A stretch of 64,000 nt of DNA from Rhizobium mongolense subsp. loessense (GTDB taxonomy: Bacteria > Pseudomonadota > Alphaproteobacteria > Rhizobiales > Rhizobiaceae), in assembly GCF_900099775.1 (NCBI RefSeq), contig NZ_FMTM01000001.1:1-64000 (forward strand), written 5' to 3'. Every line of letters begins with the position of its first letter. Within the stretch, counting starts at the first letter, position 1. The notes under the pieces were generated by a model. It worked only from the letters and a program-made list of their open reading frames with translations. It was not told the DNA's origin and did not search any database. A program made the translations under genes and the position numbers. Of the stretch, positions 17,131-27,433 are shown one piece after another.

Positions 17131-18414
17131 TCAGCCGCCATTGGCAACCACGGAGGAGCGGTAGCGCTTGACGGCGTCGGTCAACAGATCGGCGATCTTC
17201 ACCCGCCATTTCTCGTCGAGCAGCAGCTTTTCGTCTTCCGCGTTGGAGAGGAAGCCGAGTTCGAGCAGGATCGAGGGCACATCCGGCGCCCGCAGAACCT
17301 GGAAGCCCGCATGCCGATGCGGATTGTTGATCGTACTGATCTGATCCTTGAAGGAGCCGAGCACGCTTTCGGCCAGCGAGATCGAGAAGGCCTGGGTCTC
17401 GCGGCGCGTCAGGTCGAGCAGGATATCGGCCACTTCGGGCGGTTCGGCGGCGGTTTCCTTGCCGGCGATCTGATCGGACAGGTTTTCGCGCTCGGCAAGA
17501 TCGGCTGCAAGCTTGTCGGAGGCCTTGTCCGAGATCGTATAAACCGTCGCGCCGCGGATATCCTTCTGCTTCAGCGTATCGGCGTGCAGCGAGATGAAGA
17601 GGCCAGCATGGTTCTGCCTGGCGATCTGCACGCGCTCGGCAAGCGACAGGAATTCATCCCCGCTGCGGGTGAGGAACGCCTTGATGCCATGCTCGCGGTT
17701 CAGCCGGTCGGTCAGCGCCTTGGCGAAGGCGAGCGTCACCTGCTTTTCCTCGGTCTTGGTATCGACACCGATCGCGCCGGTATCGATGCCGCCATGGCCG
17801 GCGTCGACGGCGATGATGAAATCGCCGGGCTTTGCCGCCTCGGGCGCCGGCATGGCGTTCGCCGGCTGCGGACGGTCTGCCGGATCGCTCCAGGACTGCG
17901 CCTTGACGAGGGCTGCGAACTCCTCCTTGCCGGTCATCTCGGCATCGAGCACGAGGCGGTAGCCCCTGCCATCCTCATCCGCCTGCACCTTGGCCGTCGC
18001 CAGCTTCACCGGCTTGACGGCGCTCAGCACGATGCGGGCGCTGCCTTCGTCCATCGTGCCGTAGCGGATGTCCTTGAAAAGCCCCCTCGCCGCCAGATCC
18101 TTGGCCTGGAATCCGAAAGCGGTCGCCGGCAGATCGACGACGATGCGCTCGGGATTGGCGATATAATGGACCGAAAAACTCGGCTGCCGGTCGAAATCGA
18201 TGACAACGCGGGTACGGGCATCGTCGCCGATGATGCGGGCACCATAGGCAAGCAACGCTTCGGGCTTCTTCGGATCGGCGGCAAGCGCGATGATGGCCTG
18301 GAGCGAAACCGCCGCCGCTGCGAGCATGCCTACGAATCTCATCTTCCGCTTGCCGGATTCCCCCGCTGCGGGCCGCACCCTCTTCAACAATCGACCGCAC
18401 ACCCTATCTGTCAT
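17131..18414 (-). CDS. amiC: N-acetylmuramoyl-L-alanine amidase (AmiC-like, AMIN plus Amidase_3)
   Basis: The enzyme cleaves peptide stems from glycan strands in the periplasm during daughter-cell separation. After a signal sequence (MRFVGMLAAAAVSLQAIIAL) comes an AMIN domain (about 55-160) that targets amidases to septa, then a zinc amidase domain with VDAGHGGIDTGAIG, SLHADTL and the catalytic Glu in LLELGFLSN. I chose ATG 18414 (MTDRVCG) because AAGGA lies upstream; the frame is open to 18456. It precedes mrcA on the same strand and faces rne. Confidence 0.92.
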   Translation of the reverse strand: MTDRVCGRLLKRVRPAAGESGKRKMRFVGMLAAAAVSLQAIIALAADPKKPEALLAYGARIIGDDARTRVVIDFDRQPSFSVHYIANPERIVVDLPATAFGFQAKDLAARGLFKDIRYGTMDEGSARIVLSAVKPVKLATAKVQADEDGRGYRLVLDAEMTGKEEFAALVKAQSWSDPADRPQPANAMPAPEAAKPGDFIIAVDAGHGGIDTGAIGVDTKTEEKQVTLAFAKALTDRLNREHGIKAFLTRSGDEFLSLAERVQIARQNHAGLFISLHADTLKQKDIRGATVYTISDKASDKLAADLAERENLSDQIAGKETAAEPPEVADILLDLTRRETQAFSISLAESVLGSFKDQISTINNPHRHAGFQVLRAPDVPSILLELGFLSNAEDEKLLLDEKWRVKIADLLTDAVKRYRSSVVANGG

Positions 18415-18597
18415 TGCAATGGATCCTTGCGGCCTAATGCACGCACCGCCCGGCATTCAGTGCTTGTACGCCGCTGCCGAATCAGGACCGCTAATTCCCC
18501 CATTGTCTATGCGTTTCGAAATCCATCAATATTATGGCGCATTTGGCTTTTCCCTTGCTATTGTGACAGAGAAACCATACAACGATTTTCAGGTTAG

Positions 18598-19021
18598 AAA
18601 GTGTTGACGGGATAGAGTCGCCGCGCGGCTGCCAACCCCACGAGGACCTGGCGCCACAACCGGCAATCGTCCGCCGTCTTACGCGCTTCTCTCCACGGTA
18701 AACTGGATCCTGAATTTTCCGGCGTATGCGGAAACTTCATCGGTGGATAGCCACCAAACGCTCTGAGGAGCAAACTCATCGGACCCCAAGGGGTCTTAAG
18801 TATTGTCGATCTCGCTTGGTCATAATGGTTTCGCAGCAGGTTTTATCCAAAGTCTACAGGCCCCGGGAGAATGATTTCCCCGCTGTTGCCTGGCTGCTGC
18901 TGTCCCGCCCGAACCAAGCGCGACTTTCATTATCCGGCGCACCCACGTTCGACCGCATGCCCCCTGTTATCAATACAGGCGGGAATACGCGTCTGCGGCT
19001 GCGCCGAGGAGCACACCTTAC
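18598..19021 (+). other. Long 5' leader region of rne
   Basis: About 420 bases precede rne without a recognisable gene. RNase E mRNAs in other bacteria carry long autoregulatory leaders, and this region could serve that role; I could not identify a defined structure. GAGGAGCACACCTTAC just before 19022 gives the ribosome binding site. Confidence 0.5.
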
Positions 19022-21862
19022 ATGGCAGACAAAATGCTTATCGACGCGTCTCACGAGGAAGAGACACGTGTCGTTGTCGTTCGCGGGAACCGTATAGAAG
19101 AATTTGACTTCGAGTCGCAGCACAAGAAGCAGATACGCGGCAACATCTATCTCGCTAAAGTAACGAGAGTCGAACCCTCGCTGCAGGCCGCTTTCGTCGA
19201 TTATGGCGGCAACCGGCACGGCTTCCTGGCGTTTGCCGAAATCCATCCCGACTATTACCAGATCCCGCTGGCCGACCGTCAGGCTCTGCTTCGCGCCGAG
19301 GCCGAGGAGCACCGCCGCGACGACGATGTCGAGCATGTCGAAACCGCGCCAGTGAGCGACCTGTCGACCCAGGATCAGCCCGACATCGGCATCGTGGAGA
19401 AGCAGGAGCCGGCCGCCGAAGAGGTTTCCGAAGACGCCGCTCCGGTTGAAGCAAGCGCTCCGGCCGCCGAAGAGGCTCCGGCCAAGAAGGCCAAGCCGCG
19501 CCGCAGCCGCAAGAAGCCCGTCCAAACCACCGCAACCGAAGATGCCGTCCCGACCGATGTCGAAGCACCTTCCGCCTCCGTCGTCGACAATGATGACGAA
19601 GGCCCTGTCGGCGGCAGCATCGCTGCGGCTGTCGAGACCGACTCGATCTCCGAAGACGTCGATTCCCGCCGCCGCGGCAATGACGACGATGACGACGACG
19701 ACCACGAAGAGGAAGTGATCGAATCCGTCGGTGCCGAAGATGCGATGGAAGAGGTTCCGGACCGCGTGCAGCGCAAGCCGCGCAAGCAGTACCGCATTCA
19801 GGAAGTCATCAAGCGCCGCCAGATCCTGCTTGTGCAGGTCGCCAAGGAAGAGCGCGGCAACAAGGGCGCGGCGCTCACCACCTATCTCTCGCTCGCAGGC
19901 CGCTACTCGGTTCTGATGCCGAACACGGCTCGCGGCGGCGGCATTTCCCGGAAGATCACCAATCCGCAGGACCGCAAGCGTCTCAAGGAAATCGCCCGGA
20001 TGCTCGAAGTCCCGCAGGGCATGGGCGTGATCCTGCGCACGGCGGGCGCCAACCGCACCAAGGTCGAGGTCAAGCGCGACTTCGAATATCTGATGCGCCT
20101 TTGGGAAAACGTCCGCACGCTGACGCTCGCATCCACCGCCCCCTGCCTCGTCTACGAGGAAGGTTCGCTCATCAAGCGCTCGATCCGCGACCTCTACAAC
20201 AAGGACATCAGCGAGATCATCGTTTCCGGCGAGGAAGGCTATCGTGAAGCGAAAGACTTCATGAAGATGCTGATGCCGAGCCACGCCAAGGTCGTTCAAC
20301 CCTACCGCGACATCCATCCGATCTTCTCGCGCTCCGGCATCGAGGCGCAGCTCGACCGCATGCTGCAGCCGCAGGTGACGCTGAAGTCCGGCGGCTACCT
20401 GATCATGAACCAGACGGAAGCGCTCGTTTCGATCGACGTCAACTCCGGCCGCTCGACGCGTGAACATTCGATCGAGGACACCGCACTCCAGACGAATCTC
20501 GAGGCTGCCGATGAAGTCGCCCGCCAGCTTCGCCTGCGTGACCTTGCCGGTCTTATCGTCATCGACTTCATCGACATGGAAGAGAAGCGCAACAACCGCG
20601 CCGTCGAGAAGAAGCTGAAGGAATGCCTGAAGAACGACCGTGCCCGCATCCAGGTCGGCCGCATCTCGCATTTCGGCCTGCTTGAAATGTCCCGCCAGCG
20701 CATCCGCGCTTCCGTGCTTGAATCCACGACCCAGGTCTGCTCGCATTGCGGCGGTACCGGCCATGTGCGCTCGCAGTCCTCCGTCGCGCTGCATGTGCTG
20801 CGCGGCATCGAGGAATACCTGCTGAAGAACACGACGCACGACATCACCGTGCGCACCACGCCGGAAATCGCGCTCTACCTGCTCAACCACAAGCGCCAGT
20901 CGATCGTCGATTATGAAACCCGCTTCGGCGTCGCGATTGTCGTCGATGCCGATAGCGCGGTCGGCTCGCAGCATTTCGCGATCGATCGCGGCGAACCGGT
21001 CGAAAATCCGGTCAAGATCGAAACCCTCTTCAACTTCGCAGCCATCCCTGACGATGACGACGAAGATATCGTCATCGAGACGGAGGAGGAAGAAGACGAG
21101 GAACTTGAAGAAAGGCCCGCAGCCCCCGAGCGCGCGCCCCAGCTGCGCGCTGAAGGTGATGGCGAAGGCGGCCGGAAGCGCAAGCGCCGCCGCCGCCGCC
21201 GTGGCCGCAATGGTGCCGGTGAGCAGATCGCCGCCCAGGATACCGTTTCCGGCGAAACCGGCAACGAGGATGAAGGCGACGAGGAGGGTAGCGAGGGCGA
21301 TGATACAGCCGCCGCAGCAGCAACCTCCGAAACGGGAGCTGAAAGCGAAGAATCCCAGCGCCGCAAACGCCGCCGCCGCGGCAAACGTGGCGGGCGTCGC
21401 AACCGGGAGGAAGGCGAAGAAGTAAGCGCCGGCGCTGAAGCCGTCGACGAAAACGTCGCTGATGCCGGGGATGAGGCCGAAACGCAGGCTGAAATCGTCG
21501 AGGCCATTGCTGAAGAAGCCGGCGATGGCCTGCCGGCGATGGCAGCCGTCGAGGCCGGCGCTTTTGTCACTGAAGCAAAGCCCGCCAAGGGTCGCAGCCG
21601 CCGCAAGACCGCCGCGTCTCCCGTCGAAGAACCGGTTGCCGAAGCCCTACCTGCGGAAGCGGAAGCCGAAACGGCCGAAGCCTCCGCCGATCTCGCGATC
21701 CCGGCAGAGGACGAAGCCAAGCCGGTCCGCGCCAACCGCGAATCAAACATCTCCTCTTCGGCGACCCCGACGGTCAAATCCACGCGTAGCGAGCCCGCCG
21801 AGGCCGACAATGACGGCAAGCCGAAAAAAGCCGGCTGGTGGCAACGCCGCGGCTTCTTCTGA
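19022..21862 (+). CDS. rne: Ribonuclease E
   Basis: RNase E is the main endonuclease of mRNA decay and rRNA/tRNA processing. The 946-residue protein has an S1 domain split by an acidic/Ala-rich insertion (about residues 85-245), resuming at EERGNKGAALTTYLSLAG. The DNase I-like catalytic part has the metal aspartates in VSIDVNSGRST and LIVIDFIDMEE, and the zinc link CSHCGGTGH. The C-terminal third (from about 690) is low-complexity and Arg/Glu/Ala-rich, with KRKRRRRRRG-type RNA-binding patches and a short GWWQRRGFF end, as in rhizobial degradosome scaffolds. Confidence 0.96.
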   Translation: MADKMLIDASHEEETRVVVVRGNRIEEFDFESQHKKQIRGNIYLAKVTRVEPSLQAAFVDYGGNRHGFLAFAEIHPDYYQIPLADRQALLRAEAEEHRRDDDVEHVETAPVSDLSTQDQPDIGIVEKQEPAAEEVSEDAAPVEASAPAAEEAPAKKAKPRRSRKKPVQTTATEDAVPTDVEAPSASVVDNDDEGPVGGSIAAAVETDSISEDVDSRRRGNDDDDDDDHEEEVIESVGAEDAMEEVPDRVQRKPRKQYRIQEVIKRRQILLVQVAKEERGNKGAALTTYLSLAGRYSVLMPNTARGGGISRKITNPQDRKRLKEIARMLEVPQGMGVILRTAGANRTKVEVKRDFEYLMRLWENVRTLTLASTAPCLVYEEGSLIKRSIRDLYNKDISEIIVSGEEGYREAKDFMKMLMPSHAKVVQPYRDIHPIFSRSGIEAQLDRMLQPQVTLKSGGYLIMNQTEALVSIDVNSGRSTREHSIEDTALQTNLEAADEVARQLRLRDLAGLIVIDFIDMEEKRNNRAVEKKLKECLKNDRARIQVGRISHFGLLEMSRQRIRASVLESTTQVCSHCGGTGHVRSQSSVALHVLRGIEEYLLKNTTHDITVRTTPEIALYLLNHKRQSIVDYETRFGVAIVVDADSAVGSQHFAIDRGEPVENPVKIETLFNFAAIPDDDDEDIVIETEEEEDEELEERPAAPERAPQLRAEGDGEGGRKRKRRRRRRGRNGAGEQIAAQDTVSGETGNEDEGDEEGSEGDDTAAAAATSETGAESEESQRRKRRRRGKRGGRRNREEGEEVSAGAEAVDENVADAGDEAETQAEIVEAIAEEAGDGLPAMAAVEAGAFVTEAKPAKGRSRRKTAASPVEEPVAEALPAEAEAETAEASADLAIPAEDEAKPVRANRESNISSSATPTVKSTRSEPAEADNDGKPKKAGWWQRRGFF

Positions 21863-21889
21863 GAAGCCGATCCAGGATCATGAAGCCAC

Positions 21890-21922
21890 AATCCGGCTGC
21901 GGCAATGCGGCCGGATTTTTTT
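21890..21922 (+). terminator. Rho-independent terminator of rne
   Basis: The hairpin AATCCGGC ... GCCGGATT, 27 bases after the rne stop, is followed by a run of T residues. Confidence 0.8.
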
Positions 21923-21987
21923 ATCTGCTCGTCCGGTTGCACGAACGATGTCGCGACAGGCTCTGGCGAGGTCTGGCCGCTTTATGA

Positions 21988-22809
21988 TTGTCAACATCCG
22001 CCACGCCCCACGCGCAAAACGCATCCTGTCTGAAAGTGATTCCATCTATTTGGCCATTTCGGCTTTTGGCGTTTACAGTATTTGTATTGGCCTATCCCCT
22101 TTCATTCGTGCTGCCACAGCAAATGGGCTGGGAGAACGGTTCGTTCAAAAACCTGCAAGTGGCCGCCTGTGCCGTCGGATTCGTGCAAGCAGGTATCTTG
22201 GCCTCACGGACGAGCGGAGCTTGGAAGGCATTATGGATTTCTCTAATGCCGGTTTGGTTCATTCTCGTCGCTCGCGAATTGAGCCGGGCTGCCGTCTTCC
22301 ATGCGCCGACACATTTTTCAGAACACGCTCCCATGTATCAAGCCAGCAGGCTGCTTTGGTACAGCGATGCCGTTACGCCGATCGCGGCTGCGCTGCTGCT
22401 GTTTTCGCTTATAATGGTGATTAGAGGTCGGGTTTGGAGGCTCCTGCCGGCTGTTCAAGGCACTAACCAGTTGCCAATTCTCGAATGCGTGATGGCCGGT
22501 GCGGGCGTTATTCTCATGACTGCCGCCGAGCATCATATGGGGATGTCGCTGGATGCGATCGTGGGCGACGGGCAGATATTCGAAGAAGCCGTTGAGCTTG
22601 CAGCGAGCTTGTTCCTCCTGACCGCACAGCAGCGAGTTCGGATGGGCGGCGGGTGCGTCCGGCCACCCTATTGTCAACACCAGCTTGGCATTAATGGGCG
22701 ACCTGGCATGGCGTCTCGACGCCCGAAAAGCCATATACTTCACTTCAACGCGGTAAATTCCAGCGCCCCGTCCGAGTGGAACGCGAGACCAGGATTGCGA
22801 ATATTTTGA
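21988..22809 (+). CDS. Six-helix membrane protein of unknown function
   Basis: A 273-residue protein with about six hydrophobic segments, including FRLLAFTVFVLAYPLSFVLP, WISLMPVWFILVAREL, ITPIAAA-like DAVTPIAAALLLFSLIMVI and ECVMAGAGVILMTAAEHHMG. The C-terminal 60 residues are hydrophilic. The GC content is lower than its neighbours. The start shown is a TTG; a GTG at codon 17 is possible. It lies between rne and a convergent aminotransferase gene. I do not recognise the family. Confidence 0.55.
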   Translation: MSTSATPHAQNASCLKVIPSIWPFRLLAFTVFVLAYPLSFVLPQQMGWENGSFKNLQVAACAVGFVQAGILASRTSGAWKALWISLMPVWFILVARELSRAAVFHAPTHFSEHAPMYQASRLLWYSDAVTPIAAALLLFSLIMVIRGRVWRLLPAVQGTNQLPILECVMAGAGVILMTAAEHHMGMSLDAIVGDGQIFEEAVELAASLFLLTAQQRVRMGGGCVRPPYCQHQLGINGRPGMASRRPKSHILHFNAVNSSAPSEWNARPGLRIF

Positions 22810-22865
22810 TTCAAGTACTTTCAAGAATCCTTTCGAAATCCTCGACAAGCATCGGAAATCAGACT

Positions 22866-24047
22866 CTATTTTAGCCAGACGGCAATGCGCTCCACCGCCT
22901 CGGCGATCTCGGCCTCGGAGCCCGCATAGGACATGCGCATCGTCCGGTTTCCCTCCATGGGATCGAAGTCGAAGCCGGGCGTGGCGGCGACATCGATTTC
23001 CGCCAGCATGCGCTTGGCGAGGGCCATGCTGTCATTGGTGAAGCGGGTGACGTCGACATAGGCATAGAAGGCGCCGTCCATGGGCGAAGCGATCGAAAGC
23101 CCGATCTCGGGAAGACGCCGTATCAGGAAATCGCGGTTCCTGGCATAGCTTGCCCTATAGACATCGAGCTCCACCGTTGCGTTGAGCGCCGCCGTCGCAG
23201 CGATCTGGGAAAGCTCCGGCGGCGAGATGTAGAGGCTTTGCGCCACGCGCTCGATCGGCCGGACCAGACGCTCCGGCAGCACCATCCAGCCGATGCGCCA
23301 GCCGGTCATGCAATAGTATTTCGAGAAGGAGTTGATGACGATCGCCTCGCCGGTTAGCTCCAACGCACTCGTCTCCTCGCCGGCGAATGTCAGCCCGTGG
23401 TAGATTTCGTCGGAGATGAAGGCGATCGAGTTGGCGGCGCAATAATCGGCGAGCGCCTTCAGCGCTTCCCTGCCCGTCACCGTGCCCGTCGGATTGGCCG
23501 GGCTTGCGAGCAGCACGCCTTTCAGCCTGACGCCGCCTTCTCGCTGCGCCGCCTCCAGGCTTTCCGGCGTCAGCGTGAAATGCGTCTCGGCCGTCACCGG
23601 CACTTCAATAATTTTCAAGCCGAGCGCGCCGAGGATGTTGCGATAGGCCGGATAGCCGGGCCTGGCGATCGCCACCGCATCGCCGGCATCGAAGAGCGAA
23701 AGAAAGGCAAGGTTGAAACCTGCAGACGAGCCGGTGGTGACGGCGATCCGCAGCGGGTCTATGTCAAGTCCGTGGCGGTCGCGGTAATGCGCAGCGAGCG
23801 CTTGCTTCAGCCGTGCGGTGCCGAGTGCGTCGGTATAGCCGATCCTGCCCTTGACGAGCGCTGCGCGTGCCGCATCGAGCGCTGCCTGCGGGGCTGGATG
23901 GGAAGGCTGGCCGACCGCCATTGAAATGACAGGATGACCGCTTGCGCGCCGTCTGGTCGCCTCGGCGAGCACGTCCATGGCGTGGAAGGGTTCGACTTCG
24001 CTGCGTCTCGATATGGAAAACAAGGCTGCATAACTCCGGAAGTTCAC
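22866..24047 (-). CDS. PLP-dependent aminotransferase, class I/II (AspAT-like fold)
   Basis: A 393-residue fold-type I aminotransferase. It shows SRRSEVEPFHAMDVL and SMAVGQPSHPAP in the N-terminus, the substrate-binding ASPANPTGT, the PLP-binding DEIYHGL, and the Schiff-base lysine in SFSKYYCMTGWRIGW. A conserved Arg occurs in NRTMRMSYAG near the end. The GTG start at 24047 is tentative. It is divergent from the DsbA-like gene. Substrate specificity cannot be told; the family includes aspartate, aromatic and branched-chain enzymes. Confidence 0.88.
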   Translation of the reverse strand: MNFRSYAALFSISRRSEVEPFHAMDVLAEATRRRASGHPVISMAVGQPSHPAPQAALDAARAALVKGRIGYTDALGTARLKQALAAHYRDRHGLDIDPLRIAVTTGSSAGFNLAFLSLFDAGDAVAIARPGYPAYRNILGALGLKIIEVPVTAETHFTLTPESLEAAQREGGVRLKGVLLASPANPTGTVTGREALKALADYCAANSIAFISDEIYHGLTFAGEETSALELTGEAIVINSFSKYYCMTGWRIGWMVLPERLVRPIERVAQSLYISPPELSQIAATAALNATVELDVYRASYARNRDFLIRRLPEIGLSIASPMDGAFYAYVDVTRFTNDSMALAKRMLAEIDVAATPGFDFDPMEGNRTMRMSYAGSEAEIAEAVERIAVWLK

Positions 24048-24233
24048 TTGCGGCCAGACAATTGCCGCAATAATCGGGTCATCACAATCCCGCGATTGCG
24101 TCGCGCCTGCGAAAAATCCTGTTTGAGGACGGGACCATGCGCCGTAATTTGGTGCTTCACAGTTCTACCTGTTAACACGGCGATGATAAGATGCAGCAAA
24201 TATCGCGCCCCATCCGCCGTAGACGAGGATAAA

Positions 24234-24992
24234 ATGACCTTCTTCCCGAAAGCCTTCACCGCCCTTGCGCTCGCAGCGAGCGTTGCCCTGCCCCTTCCGG
24301 CGGCAGCCCTCGACGACGCGCAGAAGAAGGAGTTCGGCGAGTTCATCAAGGAATACCTGATCCAGAACCCCGAGATCATGATTGATGTTCAAAATGCCCT
24401 GCAGAAGAAACAGGAAGAGGCTCGCCTCGTGAAAGCCAACAGGGCGATCGAAGACAACGAGAAGGAAATCTTCGACGCGAAATACGACGCGGCCATCGGC
24501 AATCCGAAGGGCGATGTGACGATCGTCGAGTTCTTCGACTACAATTGCGGTTATTGCCGCCACGCTCTTTCCGACATGCAGACCATGCTCGAAAAAGACA
24601 AGAACGTCCGTTTCGTGCTGAAGGAACTTCCGATCCTCGGGCCGGAATCGGCTGCCGCTCACAAGGTCTCGGGCGCCTTCCGCAAGCTGGCGCCTGAAAA
24701 ATACGGCGAGTTCCACATCGCCCTGCTGGGCAGCGGTGGACGGGCTGATGAGGAAAAGGCTCTCGGCGTTGCGGAATCGCTCGGCGTCAGCAAGGAGCAG
24801 ATCATCGCGGAGATGAAGAAGAGCCCGAGTGATGAGAGCGTTCAGAAGACCTATCAGCTTGCCCAGAACCTCGGCATCACCGGCACGCCGTCCTACGTGA
24901 TCGGCAACGAGCTGGTGCAGGGGGCAGTCGGCTTCGAGGACCTTGAGGCCAAGGTCAAGAACATGCGCACCTGCGGCAAGACGAGCTGCTGA
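24234..24992 (+). CDS. DsbA-family thiol oxidoreductase (exported)
   Basis: Exported disulfide oxidoreductases form or rearrange disulfides in the periplasm. The 252-residue protein has a signal peptide (MTFFPKAFTALALAASVALP), a short helical domain with LIQNPEIMIDVQNALQ as in Com1/BdbD-type proteins, a thioredoxin fold with active site NCGYC, the cis-proline loop ITGTPSYVI, and two further cysteines at the very end (CGKTSC). ATG 24234 follows GAGGATAAA. It stands upstream of aroQ on the same strand, 144 bases apart. Confidence 0.9.
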   Translation: MTFFPKAFTALALAASVALPLPAAALDDAQKKEFGEFIKEYLIQNPEIMIDVQNALQKKQEEARLVKANRAIEDNEKEIFDAKYDAAIGNPKGDVTIVEFFDYNCGYCRHALSDMQTMLEKDKNVRFVLKELPILGPESAAAHKVSGAFRKLAPEKYGEFHIALLGSGGRADEEKALGVAESLGVSKEQIIAEMKKSPSDESVQKTYQLAQNLGITGTPSYVIGNELVQGAVGFEDLEAKVKNMRTCGKTSC

Positions 24993-25136
24993 GGCCCCGC
25001 CCATCAATTCGCCAAAATCCAAGTGTTTCAGCCATGTGGACAAATATGGCACGATTCCGGCTGCCTTCCCCAAAGGGCTTTCAATCAAGGCATGGGGAGT
25101 CTATAGGTGGCCCTCGTGCTTTTGACGGAACATTCG

Positions 25137-25574
25137 ATGACGCAAACCATTTTCGTCCTGAACGGACCTAACCTGAACTTGCTGGGCACCAGAGAGCCCG
25201 GCATATACGGCGGAAAGACGCTCACGGATATCGAGACGGATTGCAAGGCGGCGGGCAGCGAGCTCGGCTTGGAGATCGACTTCCGCCAGAGCAATCATGA
25301 AGGTGTCCTCATCGACTGGCTCCACGAGGCAAACGACAAAGCGGCGGGCGTCATGCTCAATGCCGGCGCCTATACGCATACCTCGCTCGCACTGCACGAT
25401 GCAATCCGCGCTATTTCCATTCCGGTGGTAGAACTCCATATCACCAACGTTCACGCTCGCGAAGAATTTCGCCACAAGTCGTTGATTGCGCCCGCTGTGA
25501 AGGGTGTCATCTGCGGTTTTGGCCCCCATAGCTATATCCTGGCGCTCCACGCGCTGAAGAACCTCACGGCATAA
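25137..25574 (+). CDS. aroQ: Type II 3-dehydroquinate dehydratase
   Basis: AroQ converts 3-dehydroquinate to 3-dehydroshikimate in the shikimate pathway. The 145-residue protein is full length. It shows [17 protein letters not shown] at the N-terminus with the conserved Arg and Tyr, [25 protein letters not shown] and the catalytic His in [15 protein letters not shown]. It heads a tight plus-strand cluster with accB 20 bases downstream. ATG 25137 matches the family start. Confidence 0.96.
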   Translation: MTQTIFVLNGPNLNLLGTREPGIYGGKTLTDIETDCKAAGSELGLEIDFRQSNHEGVLIDWLHEANDKAAGVMLNAGAYTHTSLALHDAIRAISIPVVELHITNVHAREEFRHKSLIAPAVKGVICGFGPHSYILALHALKNLTA

Positions 25575-25594
25575 GAAGAAGACAGGGCACACTC

Positions 25595-26071
25595 ATGGCT
25601 GAGACGAAAAAAGGTATCGATCAGGCGCTGATCCGCGATCTCGCAAACATCCTCAACGACACGGACCTGACGGAGATCGAGGTCGAGCAGGACGATCTGC
25701 GTATCCGCGTCTCGCGCGCCGGCAACACGCATTATGTCCAGGCGCCGATTGGTGTTCCTGCCTATGCTGCAGCCGCTTCTTCCGCAGCCGCACCGCAGCC
25801 TGCTCCCGCTGCTCCGGCCGCCGCAGTGCGTAACCCGGCCAACACCGTCAACGCGCCGATGGTCGGAACTGTCTACATGGCTCCAGCTCCCGGCGCCCGT
25901 GCCTTCATCGAAGTCGGCGCAACCGTCAAGGAAGGCCAAACGCTTCTCATCATCGAAGCAATGAAGACGATGAACCAGATCCCATCTCCGAAGTCCGGTA
26001 AGGTCACGGAGATCCTCGTCGAGGATGGTCAGCCAGTCGAATACGGCCAACTTCTCGTCGTCATCGAATAA
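25595..26071 (+). CDS. accB: Acetyl-CoA carboxylase biotin carboxyl carrier protein
   Basis: AccB carries biotin between the carboxylase and transferase parts of acetyl-CoA carboxylase, the first step of fatty acid synthesis. The 158-residue protein has an N-terminal helical region (to about 50), an Ala/Pro-rich linker (65-85), and the biotinyl domain with the modified lysine in EAMKTMNQI. Position +1 after the lysine is Thr rather than Met. AGAAGAAGACAGGG precedes the ATG. It is 10 bases upstream of accC. Confidence 0.96.
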   Translation: MAETKKGIDQALIRDLANILNDTDLTEIEVEQDDLRIRVSRAGNTHYVQAPIGVPAYAAAASSAAAPQPAPAAPAAAVRNPANTVNAPMVGTVYMAPAPGARAFIEVGATVKEGQTLLIIEAMKTMNQIPSPKSGKVTEILVEDGQPVEYGQLLVVIE

Positions 26072-26081
26072 GGCGGGCGTC

Positions 26082-27428
26082 ATGGTCTCCAAAATCCTCA
26101 TAGCCAATCGCGGGGAAATCGCGCTGCGCGTGCTGCGCGCCTGCAAGGAGCTCGGCATTCCCTGCGTTGTGGTTCATTCCACCGCCGATGCCGATGCCAT
26201 GCATGTGCGCCTTGCCGACGAGAGCGTCTGCATTGGCCCGCCGCCCTCGCGCGATAGCTATCTGAACATCCATCAGATCGTTGCCGCCTGCGAAATTACC
26301 GGTGCGGATGCCGTGCATCCGGGTTATGGCTTCCTTTCGGAAAATGCCAAGTTCGCGGATATCCTCGATGCCCACGACATCACCTTCATCGGTCCGACGG
26401 CAGACCATATCCGCATCATGGGCGACAAGATCACCGCAAAGACGACCGCGCTGGAACTCGGCATCCCGGTTGTTCCAGGCTCGGACGGCGAAGTGAAGAC
26501 CGAGGAAGATGCGATCAAGACGGCAGCCCTGATCGGCTATCCGGTGCTCATCAAGGCAACGGCAGGCGGCGGCGGCCGCGGCATGAAGGTCGCGAAATCC
26601 GAGGCCGACCTCATCGAGGCTTGGTCGACGGCACGCGCGGAAGCGGCGGCGGCCTTCGGAAACGACGCCGTCTACATGGAAAAGTACCTCGGCAAGCCGC
26701 GCCACATCGAAATCCAGGTGTTTGGCGATGGTGAAGGCAATGCGATCCACCTTGGCGAACGTGACTGCTCGCTGCAGCGCCGTCACCAAAAGGTCTGGGA
26801 AGAGGCAAACTCTCCGGCGCTCAACGTCGAGCAGCGCATGAAGATCGGCCAGATCTGCGCCGACGCGATGAAGAAGTTGAAGTATCGCGGCGCCGGCACG
26901 ATCGAATTCCTCTACGAAAACGGCGAATTCTATTTCATCGAAATGAACACCCGCCTGCAGGTGGAGCATCCGATCACCGAAGCGATCACCGGGATCGATC
27001 TCGTGCACGAGCAGATCCGCGTCGCCTCCGGCCGCGGCCTCTCCGTCACCCAGGAAGAGGTCACCTTCGAGGGTCACGCCATCGAATGCCGCATCAATGC
27101 CGAGGACCCGCGCACTTTCGTGCCTTCGCCCGGCACGATCACGCATTTTCATGCGCCGGGCGGCCTCGGTGTGCGCATCGATAGCGGCGCCTATCAGGGC
27201 TACAAGATCCCGCCCTACTATGATAGCCTCATCGGCAAGCTCATCGTGCATGGACGTACCCGCGTCGAATGCATGATGCGTCTGCGCCGTGCTCTCGACG
27301 AATTCGTCGTCGACGGCATCAAGACGACGCTTCCACTGTTCCAGGATCTCGTGTCCAATCAGGATATCGCCAACGGCGACTATGATATCCACTGGCTGGA
27401 ACACTACCTGGCCAACCATCCGGCATAA
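26082..27428 (+). CDS. accC: Biotin carboxylase subunit of acetyl-CoA carboxylase
   Basis: AccC carboxylates the biotin of AccB with bicarbonate and ATP. The 448-residue protein has the ATP-grasp fold with N-terminal [19 protein letters not shown], the glycine-rich ATP loop [28 protein letters not shown], and the catalytic segment [16 protein letters not shown]. The start [11 protein letters not shown] matches the family; the open frame further upstream overlaps accB. It is between accB and aat with very short gaps, indicating one operon. Confidence 0.97.
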   Translation: MVSKILIANRGEIALRVLRACKELGIPCVVVHSTADADAMHVRLADESVCIGPPPSRDSYLNIHQIVAACEITGADAVHPGYGFLSENAKFADILDAHDITFIGPTADHIRIMGDKITAKTTALELGIPVVPGSDGEVKTEEDAIKTAALIGYPVLIKATAGGGGRGMKVAKSEADLIEAWSTARAEAAAAFGNDAVYMEKYLGKPRHIEIQVFGDGEGNAIHLGERDCSLQRRHQKVWEEANSPALNVEQRMKIGQICADAMKKLKYRGAGTIEFLYENGEFYFIEMNTRLQVEHPITEAITGIDLVHEQIRVASGRGLSVTQEEVTFEGHAIECRINAEDPRTFVPSPGTITHFHAPGGLGVRIDSGAYQGYKIPPYYDSLIGKLIVHGRTRVECMMRLRRALDEFVVDGIKTTLPLFQDLVSNQDIANGDYDIHWLEHYLANHPA

Positions 27429-27433
27429 CGGAA

